Assembly: GCA_030141605.1 (NCBI GenBank)
Contig: JAQGDQ010000410.1
Location: forward strand, 62,001 to 126,000
DNA length: 64,000 nt
Source of the DNA: Tubiluchus corallicola
Lineage: Eukaryota; Priapulida; Priapulimorpha; Priapulimorphida; Tubiluchidae
Direction of reading: 5' to 3'
A program made the translations under genes and the position numbers. The notes beneath the pieces were generated by a model. That model saw only the letters and a list, made by a program, of their open reading frames with translations. It ran no database searches and had not been told where the DNA came from. Shown here in pieces: positions 1-14,500 of the stretch; within the stretch, counting starts at the first letter, position 1; the number at the start of each line of letters is the position of its first letter.

Positions 1-3000
1 AATCTTCCGACTTAGCGAAATCGGTACAGCAAAATCCGTAGACCCACAGTCACAAAATTGTTAATCTGCCTATACATTTCGTTTACAGTCCATCCTAATA
101 GTGGGTGATTGATGAATTTAACAACACCACTGCTTTCAATTTATTCAACTTTGTTTACTGTGGAAAAAGTAAGTCTCATTATAATTTTTTTGGTAATTTT
201 AGATGAACAAATCCTCAGAAAACACGCATGTATGTAAACGTGGTCAGGCAAAAAATAATCCAAATATACTCTGAAAATCACATGCTCAGATGAAACAGAA
301 GGCACGCAGTCTAAAATTAAACCTGTCGAGTTTTGGAAAATCATTTGCCTTGCTAGCAAACTGTGTCTAGTCCCCACACACGGATCAACAACCTTATTAC
401 AAAATTTAATGTTTGCCCAGGAATGTACTACTTTGTGCCAACTTTATAAAAAAACGCTGACAGGTCTGGCTTAAGACAAGTTCAGAAGGTCTACTAAACA
501 AAACTTTAAACTGGTAAAAAATTTTAAAAAAATAAATTTTATTTGGAATACCAAACCTGCAGATGTGAGTTTTCGTTAATAAAGACCTATCACTTTACAC
601 TCTGTTATTCCATACCAATGTAGCAAATCGAGCGCACTCGTGAAAATGCTGAAATTTGAACTGAATAAGTGATATACATGCGTATGTACTCGAAATCAAA
701 TCGATCTGTTTTTTCTGCGTTCGTGCATTGTGTAAAAACCTCATCAAATTTTATGACACGCCAGAAGTCAGCTGATAAAAACATTAGTGCCCAAGCAATT
801 TTATATACTTTCTTGCTACATCATGTTAATTCTTAATATTTCATTTTACGGTCACTGGCTTTGTAGTTACTACATGTTCCCAGATTAAGAATAGTTACTG
901 TACATACCAAACAAGCGGGAATGAATACCTTCCCTTGAGTGACAAATTGAGCCGTTTACCTTGAACTAAACGGGTTCAGTCATTTCCCGTCACATAGAGT
1001 AGACTTTGCCCAGTACCTGTGAAATGCTAACTGTGACTTTCAACTGCAAGTCAGCTTAATATGCACGTTCATGAAAAACAAATAAAAATACGATTACGTA
1101 TTATGAGAGATTTGACACATGCGTGCAATGTATAATTTTCGAATTCTCAGATCTTACATTCTAGTTGTAATTAAATATGCATTGCCAAGGCCTACCATAT
1201 GTATATATAATTATTAATATTTCCATATGATAACAGTAGCAAGCGTCTTGAATATCACTAAGTCAACAACATTATGCACGTCTGGTACATTAAATACAGT
1301 GTACCAACAAATAAAACATGCGTATTACGTATATTGCTAAACATTAGTGAATGGCAACTCCATATTAATTTTGATTGTTTCCCTACACAACTGGCTAACC
1401 GTAATGGTTCGGTTGGTTCCTCAAACGACTTGCTTATAATCCACGCTCATATCACAGTCATCAACTCGGCTTTAGATTAAAAAAATTAGGTGACCATTTT
1501 CTTTTTTTCTGAAATGCCCACATAAAGCTTGCAAAACACCATGTAGGACCATGAATGCCAAAGTAATGCCTTCTCCACACGGTTCTTCAGAACATTGACA
1601 GTCAAATGAACGACATTAAAAAACTGAACTCTGAATTTTGAACGTTGACCAGAAATTTTCACATTGACACCACGCTTGAGGATATTATCTTCTCCGACAA
1701 TGACAAACTAAACTCGACACCGACAGTGTCTCGAACAGCGTGGCAGACCTACTACAACCTGGAATTTTTTCTACAAAATTCGTGTCGTCTTGAAATGCGT
1801 CAGGTCCGCGTTTATAGATCTTCTTTGTTCTTTTCCGAATGATGTCTCGTTGTAAGCTTATAATCGTTAAACCGTAACTGCAGAATTTTGAATACTGTAT
1901 AATCATATTCTTTCAGACTCACATAGTACAGAAGGCGCTAAAGCATGATTGATGTGTGTTTTTGTTAACTTAATTCAAAACCTGTCGGAGCACACGAGTA
2001 CGTGAAAAGAAACTAAGCTTCCTGAAAACCAAATGGCTTTATTCCTGTTCATGCCATGAACTGAAGTAATGATTGTCACAAAAGGTTCCATTTCAAATTG
2101 TAAGCGCTAGTATTTTGTTACCTTGTCAACCTGTCAGACAAAATTATAAGTTACGTATTAGTTAATTAACTAAAATGTATAAAATCTAAATATAATCCAG
2201 AATTGCAGCTAAAGTGAAGATATTCACTTGCCATGTAAACTGACCGCTGATTTTTAATCACCTGGTCCAATTAGGTAAGTTCAAGTTATTTGGGTCCCAT
2301 TCAACTTAAATGATTTTGGCTAAATCACAAATGAGGGTGAAAACATTCACTCAACCAACCTGATGCCAGTATCTAACCGGCTACATCCAGGGAAATGGAA
2401 TCACTTGCAAGGACTGAATTTTTGTCCAATGACTTGTTCGGCTGTTTACAAACTAAAGCTGTTTACGTACAACGGAAGGTTTCTGACCTTTCTGAAGGTG
2501 ATAGATCGAACACACCGTTTTCTCTCTTCCTCAAATAAATGAAGCCCAACAGGCAGCTTCACTTCCCACATTGTCAACAACTTTCAAGTCGCGTTGTCGT
2601 CCTTTCCAAACGATGAAATCAATACGCAAACAGGACTGCCCGTCCGTCTGCGCGTGGGTTTAAACCGGATGTGACTTGTATTGTGCCCAACACTGGATCG
2701 CTTTCTAGCTTTTATCCTATTAAAGAAGCTGCTGTTGTGGCGGTAATGGGGGCCTGATCACGTGTTCACTGCGAGTCTAGTTGCTTCCTACAAGCTTGTC
2801 TGGCTTCTTGCCAAGAAACGGAAGTTAGTTGCAGAAGACACGTGGATCGATACTACCTACACGCGGACGAGATTTATGGACGCGCAGTTTGCTATTGTAA
2901 GCTGGTGCTGTATATTATGTCTGAATTGGTTTAAAATTGAAAAATAAATCTTGATTAATTTTGATTTATTGTTTTTCTGATAAGCAGGCGTGAACTTTGT

Positions 3001-4024
3001 TTCGATAAAACCAAATACTTGACTGTGGACGACACGGGTAGTAACTCTATGTAATTCCATGGAAATATCCCTTAAATGACAGTTTTGCAATTTGAATATC
3101 CAGTTTTTGTTACGATTTGGGGAGACAGTGTTAGGTGCAATTCCTGTTACTGTTACATGTATTCCTATACCTTTATAGGTGTCCCATAGATGGCTTAAAA
3201 CGTGAAATAAAATTATTTTGAACTTGAAGCTGTGCACAATATGCCAAATCATTTTAAGTACTTGAAATGTTGATATTATGTCATTTATTGGCCTATTCCC
3301 TTTATAGGCCTACCCACTATCACACTTAGTGGCGTTATAGTATAATTGTCATTAGTAAGAAACCTCAATTGTTTTCAATATTTAAAATAAATTCTAGTAT
3401 CTCCCCACCTGCTATAAATTAATAATAAATTACGAACTGAGTAAAAGCTTTGTTAGGCTAATTTGGAATAGTAATTTAAACTTCAATGTCTCTGAAAACA
3501 CATATAAGGACTTACGCACTTTTATGCACATGTAGATTCTATAAGAACAGACAGTTGTTTAGAAATAATCTATAAATGAATCAAGCTTAGTTGACGTCCT
3601 ATGCAGTTCAATGTTCTTTCATTGCCATTTGTGATTTTTAAATTAATGCAGACAACTCGAAAAGACTATTTTATTGAACCAAAAAATCGTATGTAAAGCT
3701 TTCAGCCTATAATACTGTTTCTCAGTTTTTAATACTGTGACTGCACGTGGTTAATGGCATTAGTGCACAATAGCGCACTAACCGCAATAGCATATAATTT
3801 TCCGCATAGCTTCTGACGCCATTTTACATTGGTATCCTGCTTAGTACTTGAAGAAATCATTTAAGGTTTTTCCTCGGAGTCGTGTTCGGTTTTTTGCGAA
3901 GCCACTCCAAATTTACAAAGTGAGATGAAATCTTATCTAGTAAGAAAACTCTCCAACTACATCAACAAGCAGTTACGATTCTCAAGAGTGCAGCAGAGGT
4001 GACGCCACATGAACTGTCAGTAGC

Positions 4025-4026
<2 letters not shown>
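1..4026. other. Intergenic, no gene recognised
   Basis: AT-rich sequence on both strands with only short open frames (the longest is 131 codons, on the minus strand at 2857-3252). None shows a recognisable domain, codon pattern or flanking splice sites. A somewhat GC-richer patch at about 2500-2900 was read in all frames without a match I could name. I see no RNA gene here. Confidence 0.6.
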
Positions 4027-4027
<1 letters not shown>

Positions 4028-4116
<89 letters not shown>

Positions 4117-4120
4117 CTCG

Positions 4121-4213
<93 letters not shown>
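4028..4213. repeat. (CT)n microsatellite with CTCGCT interruptions
   Basis: About 186 bases of almost pure CT dinucleotide, interrupted near 4113-4130 and 4154 by CTCGCT hexamers. The Ser/Leu and Arg/Glu open frames across it are products of the repeat and are not genes. Confidence 0.97.
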
Positions 4214-4219
<6 letters not shown>

Positions 4220-6008
4220 CGTTTCTCCTTTTGACTTTCACACACTCTCTGTCTTTCCTTTTGACTCACGCATACTCTTAATCATTATCCATTCCTGCCT
4301 CTCCCCAAAGTCCCTTTACACAGCTTCTTTGAAATGTCCTACACCGCCAATCTCGATAAATCCCAACACACTGGCAGTAAGTGCGAAATACTAATTGCTT
4401 TGGGATTACAATAGGGCAGAATGGATTTTACATTCAATCGATTCAATAATCTTCTGGATTGCTCTTCAAACGAGTATTTCTGGGCGGAATAACAACAACA
4501 CTCAGAGCAATGGCTTCACAAGTTGCGAACTTACGATATGCTGTTCCTGTTGAAATCAACGCTAAATTTCTCGTCTATATAGTGTGCCGTTAAAACGCGA
4601 TGCGATGTCAGGGTTTCTAAAATTTTGAACTTCATTGGAAAATGTGTCTGATTGTACTGAATAGAATAGAGACTTTTGTACCATTAAGCCACACTAAGCT
4701 CGATTGACCTATATAAATTGATATTGAATGTAATAAATTCTGTTCTGAAAAATAATAAAACATAATTAAGTTTGAAACTTTTTGGAAACTGCAAAGTTAA
4801 TTTTAGCTTTTCTCTTCATCATTGTAGATAGTAGTCTTGTAGTTTTGTTTTCGCTCCCCGTAGAGCGTTGTCAATGTTAATGAAGATTTGTTCTAACAGT
4901 ATTGCATGGTTATTTTTAGGATGCTAATTTTCATCATTGACAATTGACAACGCTTTGCCTGGACAGAAACATTTGTTAACTAAAGTTATTCTGTTAATGT
5001 GTCAGAATTTATTGATGAGTAATAACATAGAAAAGTAAAACATGCAAACTGAAATGTGCTTAAAACTTTTCAAACTTAACGGAACCTGTATTTTATAAAG
5101 TGATTTTGTTATTCTGGCTGGCGTGTATTCGGGTACACGTGCATCTTTTGCTTATCTTGGCATATTTTAGCTTTACACGAACTTCTACCTGCTGTATTGA
5201 ATAAATTTTGAAAGTTTGCCAAGACTACAGCAGTTTTTCTCGCCCTGTGCCAACATTAACAACGTGTACTTTCTAGCTCGTGGTCACGTATCTAGGTCAG
5301 TTCGTAAACGAAAATAGCATATGTTTCGTGCATCCTAGTATTTCCATATTTCCACTGCACTCATAACAAGCTCACTAGGTTGGTTATGTCAATACTCGAA
5401 TCTCCACCAGAGCATTCCCGTACAAATGTAGCTGTACAAAATAACTTTCCTGAGAAAAAGGCCTTAAAAACTCTAAGTGTTTCCCATATAACTATTTATT
5501 GATGGACGCATTATATAGAATTGACAGTTAGATCTGTAACTTTTGTGGGTCTAATAATAACTCTAATTAGCTAAACTGAAAGCCGAGAACAAAAAGTATA
5601 AGAAGAAACTGACCAGTTTTTTCATTTTTGATATATTGCTTTTGCCAGCTTGCGAATTGTGAACATTACAAATTATTGACCATGCTAATTATTTTTAAAT
5701 GCATAATAAATTTGTTTTTAGTTTTGATCACTTTCTTTCTTTTGTTATTTTATTACGGCAACACTAAACAACAATACAATATAATAAAGCACGATATGGT
5801 ATAATATTTCATGATATACACGGGATTATATAATTACATTAATATTTTAATAAAATGGACATGATGTGATATTTTGTAAATTGTTCTTGCAGTTATAGTG
5901 AGACCCATTACTCGTGTGACTATAATTAAAATTATCTTAATTAATTACAACTGTAATAAATTTTCAAACTTTAAATTTAAAAAACCTAAATTAAATGATG
6001 ATAATGAT
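4214..6008. other. Intergenic, no gene recognised
   Basis: AT-rich, with no convincing exon. A short imperfect inverted repeat of about 24 bases lies at 4863-4975 (GCGTTGTCAATG and its complement), too weak to assign to an element. Confidence 0.5.
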
Positions 6009-6056
6009 AGTGTTGGTGGTGGTGGTGGTGGTGGTGGTTGGGGGGGTGGGGGTGAT
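6009..6056. repeat. (GGT)n / G-rich tract
   Basis: A run of GGT triplets passes into a G-rich stretch (GGGGGGTGGGGG), a strand-asymmetric tract able to form a G-quadruplex. The poly-Gly and poly-Pro frames on either strand are products of the tract. Confidence 0.85.
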
Positions 6057-7661
6057 GGATTTGGTGTTGCTGGTAAATGGCGACTGCGTGCATGAAATTC
6101 GTAAATTAGCAATCTTTTGGTGAAATATAAGATATAATGCATGCAGTGTGATTCATCTATTTGGTAAAGGGCAAGTTTATTTGAGAAAGTTTTTTATAAA
6201 TAAAAGAATATGGCGCTAACTTCTGGCCGTTGATCCTTAATTTCCATATGTCGGATAGAGAAATGTGAGCAGCCTCCTAGATTTAGTGGCGCTTATGTCA
6301 AGGCGACGAATGGAAAACAGGCAAAACTGACCAACCTTGACCCGCGGATTTATTACTGGTCAAGTGCAGACTTAATACCTCCTTTTCCTACCCGGCACAG
6401 TGTTTCTGATTTAATTCCAATATTTAATTAATTGCCTTTGGGTGATGAAAGGCCTTTACGTCTAATGTAATAATAGCAGCTGCATTAATCCTCAGAAACT
6501 GGCAACTTAATCAGGCGAGAAAAGAGAAGTTTCGCTCAGAATGCTTTTATTTGTTGTTGCACCAAAATTCGCCTGCCTTTCTTGGTATTAATTTGATTTT
6601 CCCGTGAAACTGTCCAGGTTGATAAAGGTCTTAAGTCCGATTGTCAAGGAGTTCTACACATTTCAGAAATTTTCGTCTGTGTAGCATTTTATTGTTACGC
6701 ATATTTTCCTACACTTGATCGCAAGCAATATAAAATGGTGTAAATTAAAACTGAGACCAAAGCAGTGTAGACTTCACTGTTTTTGGCGAACCAGTTTACG
6801 GGCCATTTTGCTGAATATATTAATAGGGTACTCGTTTATTTGCTTGTTTTTTTATCAACAGATGTCACCAGAGTACTTATACTATTATTACCAGTACTGT
6901 TTACAGTGTTGTCATTCGATTAACTAGAGCTATTGTGTTTTTGGTTAGGTTGATGAACGTAAGTTCGATTATATGCACTAGTGCTCACTACATTTCCTGC
7001 AATTACATAACACACAGTGCTTACAAATATCAATATTTGTTTGGATTACTTCACAAGTGTTGTGCTGCATGTGCAAATAGACCCGACTCCACTTGTGTGC
7101 CTTTTATATTTACATTCCTTTCTAAGTTCATTCATTATCGATTTGTTATTTGTTTATCAAATATAGAAACGTGCGCTAAGTTCAAAGGAAAATCCAACGA
7201 GCGACTTAATATTTTTTCTCTTAACTCATTAGTGAATTTCGTTTTTAAGGAAATATTCTATTTTGCTGTTTGAACATATTTTGCCGTACTTTAGCTTATA
7301 TTTTGGGTTTGTAAGGTCATGGTGGTGGTCTTTCATTGCAAATGGCAGAAACCTTACATTACATTACGTATACAGTCGTCGGTCGTATAATGTCATCTAC
7401 TTTTATTACGATAAGAGAGACAATTTGTACTACAGAAAGGGTAGGATGTGCTTGCTGAAGCCCGTTAATCTAAAATTAAAATTGAAGAAATTCATACACG
7501 TGAAAAAATGAGAAGTGAGAGGAAAACAACTAGCAGGAAGGAAAATAAGAATATGCTAGTGGAAAGTGGTGAGGAACGAAAACGGTACAAGTTATACGAT
7601 ATTGGCTTCCAAATGCGTTCACTAATTATCCTCATTTAATCCTACTTCCATTTTTTCTTCC
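6057..7661. other. Upstream flank of the sialin-like gene
   Basis: Three consecutive short plus-strand frames (6715-6927, 6935-7273, 7263-7511) are rich in Tyr, Phe, Ile and Cys, as expected from AT-rich noncoding DNA, and match no family I know. The last part should hold the promoter and 5' UTR of the transporter gene. I could not identify a TATA box or initiator with confidence. Confidence 0.4.
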
Positions 7662-10600
7662 ATGCGTCCAGATACTTCGGAGGAAAGTACAATACGTAAG
7701 TACGCCTCTATGGGCTCACCAAACTGGTGTGATTTATTATATTTAACTCGTTTACGCCTTTGTTCTGCTTATTTATACTTAGCAGTTCATTTGAATTCAT
7801 TTATAGGCGCATTTTAAGCAAACCTGATTCAATGTCACTTTTATTTTTTAATTGACGTTTTTTTTCTTAAATATTATTTTGTGGTGTCATTAATGTATTT
7901 GCCTGTGTTAGATTTGCTTATGCACTGTCATGCTGTGAACCTTGCAGTGAAGTAAAACATCACTCATCCTGGTTTTTTGTGTCCTCGTTGATACTTTTTC
8001 CAATGCAGTGATTTTAACTACTCTATCTCGCGCTGTTTTCCCTCCTCCCTTTTTCATCCACAGTTATATGTTCAAACATCTAATCATTTTTATATGTACT
8101 TAATATTTTACAGAAGTGCTATACTTTGGCGAATATATTAAAGTTCAGGTTAAGGTGGCCTATAACTGTTTCACTTTACTGAAAGATATCGAAAGCTTTT
8201 GCTTTTCACGGGCTACTGTGACTTCTACGCCAAAAATTATCGTGGTATTGATCTATGCTGGTGTGAATGAACTTTGTTTGTCCCTATGTAGGTAATACCA
8301 CAATCGTAAAATAGGCACTTGGTCTGTCGTATTGCTCAGTGCATGTGGTGTACCTGCTCTTCATAGTAAATCGGAATTTTTCAGAGCTGTTACTGAACAT
8401 TGCTGCTTCTTTTTTTTATAGAGGATGTTCCGGTGTCAGATACACAGTTGCGTCTGGTATAGCAATTTAACAAATTCATGTTTTACAGCCCTGGCATAAA
8501 ATAAACTTGGCATGTACAACTAAAATTTAATTCATTTTTCAGCACCACTATGCTGCTCAAGTCGTTTGATGGTATCCTTCCTGGCTTTTCTTGGTTGCAT
8601 CAATTTGTATGCCCTGCGGGTCAACCTCAGCGTTGCCATAGTCTGCATGGTGGCTGATGTCAACACTACAACCAATGAAACCTTGAATACCAATAACACA
8701 GAACCTCCAGTTGATGATATGTGCCTCACACAGACTGCTACTTCACGAGGAGAAGAAATGGTTAGAGATTTTTGTTAGTTTTTGTTTGCCGATTAGGGTA
8801 CGAAATTATTCAGCTTGAGAAGGGACGGAGCGGTAGAGCTTTTTTTGTAGCACATCTTCTGTCCAAGTCACTTCCAAGTTAGGGCCGTTGAATTCTTTTA
8901 ACCCTTTTGGAGTTTAATGTTATATCAACCCAAATAACTTTTCTAATTGCTACTTGATAAGTATGTTATAATGGTCTGACCAAACTTCGCATTCTATTAT
9001 TTACATTATCTCAAAATGTAAATACCTAAACTAAGGTTGACGTCAATTAGTCGCTTGTTTAATCAGGGTGGAATTAATTATATCAAATTATCATTCCAGG
9101 AAGGAGAATTTTACTGGGACAAGGAAACTCAAGGAGTTATCCTTGGTGCTTTCTTCTGGGGCTATCTCTGGACACAGATTCCTGGCGGATGGTTAGCAGA
9201 AAGATATGGTGCCAAGCGAGTGTTCGGTTATTGTATGTTACTGGCTGCCATAGCTACTCTGCTAACACCAGTAGCTAGTCGATTCAACTGGAAGATGTTC
9301 GTAGCCTTGCGAGTCATCATTGGCCTGGGATCAGTTAGTATATGTACTTTTACAAATTTCAATTAAAATTTTGAAGAGTTGTGTGATGGGGAAAAAGCAC
9401 AAACTTTTCACATGTACCAATTGTATACAAGATAAGCAAGATCTGCTGCGCTCAGCCACTTTCTAAAAACTTAACTTTCATAAGGTAACTAGCTAGCAAA
9501 TTGTGTTATGTTGAAAGCACAACCAAAAAATAATCTATAACATCTTTCCACACAACTCATATAATTAATCTTAAGTTTCAGTGCGTTACTTCTTTTAGTA
9601 GAATTGCATGTGACTATAGACAAACATAAAAAATTCTTCTCGTTAATTTGTTCGTTGCGGACTGATGGAACAAAATTTGCGAACAAAAAAACCAATGCAA
9701 TTTTGTCTTGAAATCTGCAAAAGTTGCCAGGGATATTCGAAAAGTGAATTCAAAATGCAAAAAAAATCAGTAGTTTAAGGGTCTGTTGCAAATGTCATTG
9801 AAGTAGTCTTTGTATGCTCACAAATTCTCCTTCAGGCCAAGAGGTTCGTTATCTTTTGCAATTCTTCTCTTCTTTCTCATATACATTCGAATCTGCCCAA
9901 GTTCACCTACGGTATTTACACAAAACATCATTTAATCATGGACGACTGTTAATCATGAATTGACACTTGTGCTGATTTTTTTCAGGCTGTTGCCTTTCCA
10001 TCTCTGCATTCCATGTTTTCTCACTGGGCTCCGCCATTGGAAAGAACTAAACTTATTGCTTTTGCTTATGCAGGTGAGCAAACTGAACACAAAGCAAATT
10101 ATGTGCATCTAAAATTTTATTAAACGTAAAGCCAGAATGAGTGAATTATTTATAAAGAATGGTAGTGCATTTGACTTTGACTTTGACCTTGTCTCAAAGA
10201 AGCCCTTGGGGAAAAAATTCTCTTAGCTGGTGTAACCGTGTTTTTGAAAACTAGTTGAGTTTTCACACTGTTTTTGCTGAATATTGATTAAATCTTTCAC
10301 ATTTTATGCACTGAAACTGGGCTGCAGCAAATCGAAATCATGGCTACTTCTGATTTTACTCATCATATTTTCAAATTTTTACATTTAAAAATAATATGAT
10401 GCCCCAACTGTTTAACTGATACATGAGTGAACCTTCTGTTTTACACAATTATCACACTCGTTTTGCCTCAAATAATAGTATGAGTGTAGTAAGATATAGT
10501 ACAAACAAAGCCCAGTGCTCTCTTAAATATCAAGGCCCCCATATCTGGAACTCTATTCCCCAAGAAATTAAAAACAAATCAGTTTATTGTCTTATCAGTA

Positions 10601-11512
10601 ATTATAAAGAAAACTTAATATCTCAGTATTCATCTTTGTAGATCTATGATATGCTAAAAGTAATTTACATTTTTGCTGAACTAACTATAATTTAAATAAC
10701 TACTATTTTCCTTACTTCCATTTAAGTTGAAATCCTTGTAGTAGAGCTAACTCTGTTATTTCTAATAAGTTTTTCTATTATAAGTAAATTAAATTCACTA
10801 ATAATCTCAACTGATGCTACTCAAGTTGATATTGCATTTCATTTATTTAAATAATATATAAATTAAATACTAAGGAGCTATTCACAGTGAATCCGGTTAT
10901 TACAATGCCTCATTTATATATATATATTACAGATAATATATATAATATATATATATATATACAGATAATTTGCGTCACGCTGTACAAATTCTTCAGTAAG
11001 CATTGCGGCTCAAATGTATGTTATGGTGGTAAGGTACACCTTTTGTATATCTTTAATATTATGCACACATACATGTTTATCCACTTTTGCTAGCTACAAG
11101 CAAAAAATTATTTTTTTTCTTCCTTTGGCTCTAGGTCCTCATAATATTAATTTTAAATATTTTTAATTATTATTTAAAGATAGTCACTTGTGTCTCTTCT
11201 TTCCCATTATTAAACATTATTTTATTATAAACTAACACAATCGTATAATAATTCAATTTTCATTCTTCTTAAATGCAAAATCTGATGATTTTTTATTACC
11301 TGGTACATGCGCATTAATTAATTAATTATATTAGTAACAATTCTGAGAGGATGGCTGATAACTTATAGTTCTTTCGCCACCCTTTCACCACTAATCAATA
11401 ATTACTTTTGCACTTTGTAATATTATTGTATGTTGTACAGAATTATAAATCTCTAAGTTATGTATTTTGCTATTTTAAAAATGGTGTTAAACTAATAAAC
11501 TTACTTACTAAA

Positions 11513-11557
<45 letters not shown>

Positions 11558-14500
11558 CATATTTTGTGTGAACTTTTGTAAAACGTACTATCTACTTTTA
11601 ATAAAAGTCACTTTAGCCTGTTGAAAAGAATATAATAGTAAGAGGCATAAGATGTTTTTCTGAACAACTCTCTCAAATTCAAATATTTATTTTCAAAACG
11701 TCTCCCGTCATTTACATGTTCCTTTAAAGTAAAAAGTGGCTTTTACGAACTTGAAATGATACAACTTATAATATACTTGTTTATAGCAGTGAGGTATATT
11801 ATATGACTTTTTTAATTATTTGTGGTATTTTTCTACAGTAACCTTTTGTGCGCTAGAAGTTCTGGAAGTAACTTTTTTTCAGTTACTGTATAGTATTACT
11901 CTTTTATTTTGTAGGTGCCCAAGTAGGAAATGTTATTACAATGCCTGTTTCTGGTCTGCTGTGCAAATATGGTTTTGACAATGGCTGGGCATCCATATTT
12001 TACATATTTGGTAAGCTAATATCATTACAGTGTTGCATACACTGTATTTTGTTCATGCCACGGTACATGTAATCAGTTAAGCAATTAGGTGGTCCACATT
12101 AGCTGTGTTTACCAGGAAATGGATTAGTAGAGATGATCACCCATGCGAGTTTGGTTAACCACAAGAAAAGCTAGTGTTTTTTTTTTGGTTTATCATCTAG
12201 CTTTTTCATTCTACCCTAATGATAAAGACACTATTATGTGACATAAAATTTCAGAATTTGGTTATCCCATTTGATTTTCATTGATTGATGTTCTTTGATT
12301 AATTACCAGTACAGTTACATACCTAGAACAGACAGATTTGCTATGTAAGCATTAGCTAGCTAACTAATATTAGCTGGCTAAGTAAACTTTGCTAAAGTCG
12401 ATTCATTATTCTAATCGATCTGGGGTGACTAGCTGAGCTATCACGTACGTGTGCTTCGCAATCAAAGTTAAGTATCAACAAGTCTGGCCAGTGAATGGTT
12501 GGTGACTACTAAGGTTTAATACTCACTATAGGAATTTGCCAAACCTATTCTGGCTGTATCTCACCGAGTTTGTGGCTGAGATGCTTTTACTGGCTCAGTG
12601 GCTTATTGTAGAGAGTTGCTTAATAGGGAGCCAAGTTCAAAAGTCAGGCCTCGCCACAAACATTAACATTATGTAAGCCCTGCCTTTAAATGTTGTATTA
12701 CAGTTTGCAGTTGTATTAAGCAAATGCAAAGACATGTCATAAATTACTAAGACATAAAACCATACATATTAATAGCATTAATTCTAAAAATAACCAAAAC
12801 TGATCGATTTATTCTATAGTACATTATTTGTATGTTTTAGTAATTATTAATGTCTGTTATTGATTTTTATAGGGGTTGTTGGAGTAATATGGTTTGCTTT
12901 GTGGATGCTCGTTGTAGCCGACACTCCCAGTTCTCATCCAAGAATATCAGCAGAAGAGAAAGCATACATTCAAGGATCACTGACCGGACAAGTTAAGAAA
13001 GACTTGGATAAGGTAATTTATGAGCATGGAAGATGCTAGAATTTACTAGATGAAACCACACGTGTGACCTAAAGACTCTTATTTTTTCTTATAGCCTTAT
13101 TAATTATATTTTTATGATTAACTGACCACTGCGTCATGACTGAGGTACTCTTTATTGATGACTACTTGCCCTTTAAGTCTTTTTCCAGTACTGTCATATT
13201 TGAATTATGCTTTGAACATTATGAATTAAACATTTTTAAACCTGAATTTCGATAAAACAGACAAAAACTGTTGAGATGTTTCAAAGAAAAGTACAATATA
13301 CGTTTGCAACCTTTTGGTAGCTGATGGTAAAGTGTCACTTATAAATTAAACATATCTGGTTCAAGTCCTGATTGAATGACATTTAGCCCTTATAATGAAT
13401 AGTCACATTATTAATAATTGGTATAATCCGTCTGAAATAAAATTTAGAGAGAAAGTTTTTTTTAGAAAGAAAAGACACCTTGGCTAGAGTTTGTTAAGTC
13501 ACCTTGCATTTGGGCCATCATTGTGGCACACTCATGCGCTGATTGGGGAACGTACACACTGCTCACTAACATACCAACCTTTATGAAGGAAGTACTCAAA
13601 TTTGATATAGGAGCTGTAAGTATAATTACAATTTCGTAAGTTAGCAAATGTGATAAGTAACAAGTTTCTGTCATATTTTCTATCTATATATTTTAGGTTA
13701 TATGTCGGCTGTTAGTTTTTTCTGGTTGATAGCAAACACAAATGTTTTTTAACTTTATTTCGACAGAATGGATTCTTCTCTGCTGTACCATACATAGGTT
13801 ATTATTTCTTCACAAATGTGGCTGGCTTCAGTGCTGATTATATCCGTAAAAAGAATTTGCTCAGTACAGGCGTGACACGAAAAGTCTATCAATTTGCAGG
13901 TACATACGAATGCATATTTTAGTCAGTATATTTGTTTATTATTATTGTATTCATTAAAGGTTTGTTGCAATAACAAGACAAACTAAGTTTTTGCACTAAA
14001 AAATTTTCAAGGCTAGTTTGCCAGTAACATCTGGATTATTCAAAAACCTGGTAAAACAGGAAAAAAGATCCCTTTTATTGTTTTTCCTGTTTGGATATTC
14101 CAAAACTTTACAAATTAATGTTGTTCGTCATTCGTTTTGTGCAAGTGAAGCCGGGATGACCTGGCTTTTCTGTATAGAGAATTTTTTATTGCCATCACAG
14201 CGTCTTTTCACATATCATCATCAGCGTACTGTAAAATTAATGCCATCTAATGAACTACCTTGCCTAAGGACAACAGCCAAGCTGGACAACTTGCACTGAG
14301 ATTTCAACTCGCGTTACTGGATTTACAAATCAAATCTGAAATTATGCAAAACTATGTAAAGCTAACAGTACTGTACTGGGGCAAACCGAAAAGCTCATTT
14401 TGGCAATGCTAGGCAGCTATAGAACTACTGTTTTATTTGCAATGAATTCATGAGATCAAAAACTAATGAGAATTAATTGATAGTGATTAAAACTAACATG

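Noticed and set aside
3982-4394. Long Ser/Leu- and Arg/Glu-rich open frames on both strands
   Set aside because: They are translations of the CT microsatellite and its edges, with no unique sequence of coding character.
5898-6142. Glycine-rich (plus) and proline-rich (minus) frames
   Set aside because: Produced by the GGT/G tract; the flanks are AT-rich noncoding sequence.
6715-7511. Three consecutive plus-strand frames that might be a multi-exon gene
   Set aside because: Residue content is that of random AT-rich DNA, no family motif was found, and the frames are not joined by convincing splice sites.
12589-12660. A functional tRNA gene
   Set aside because: Only A- and B-box-like words are present; no acceptor-stem pairing or cloverleaf can be drawn. 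Treated as part of a possible SINE.
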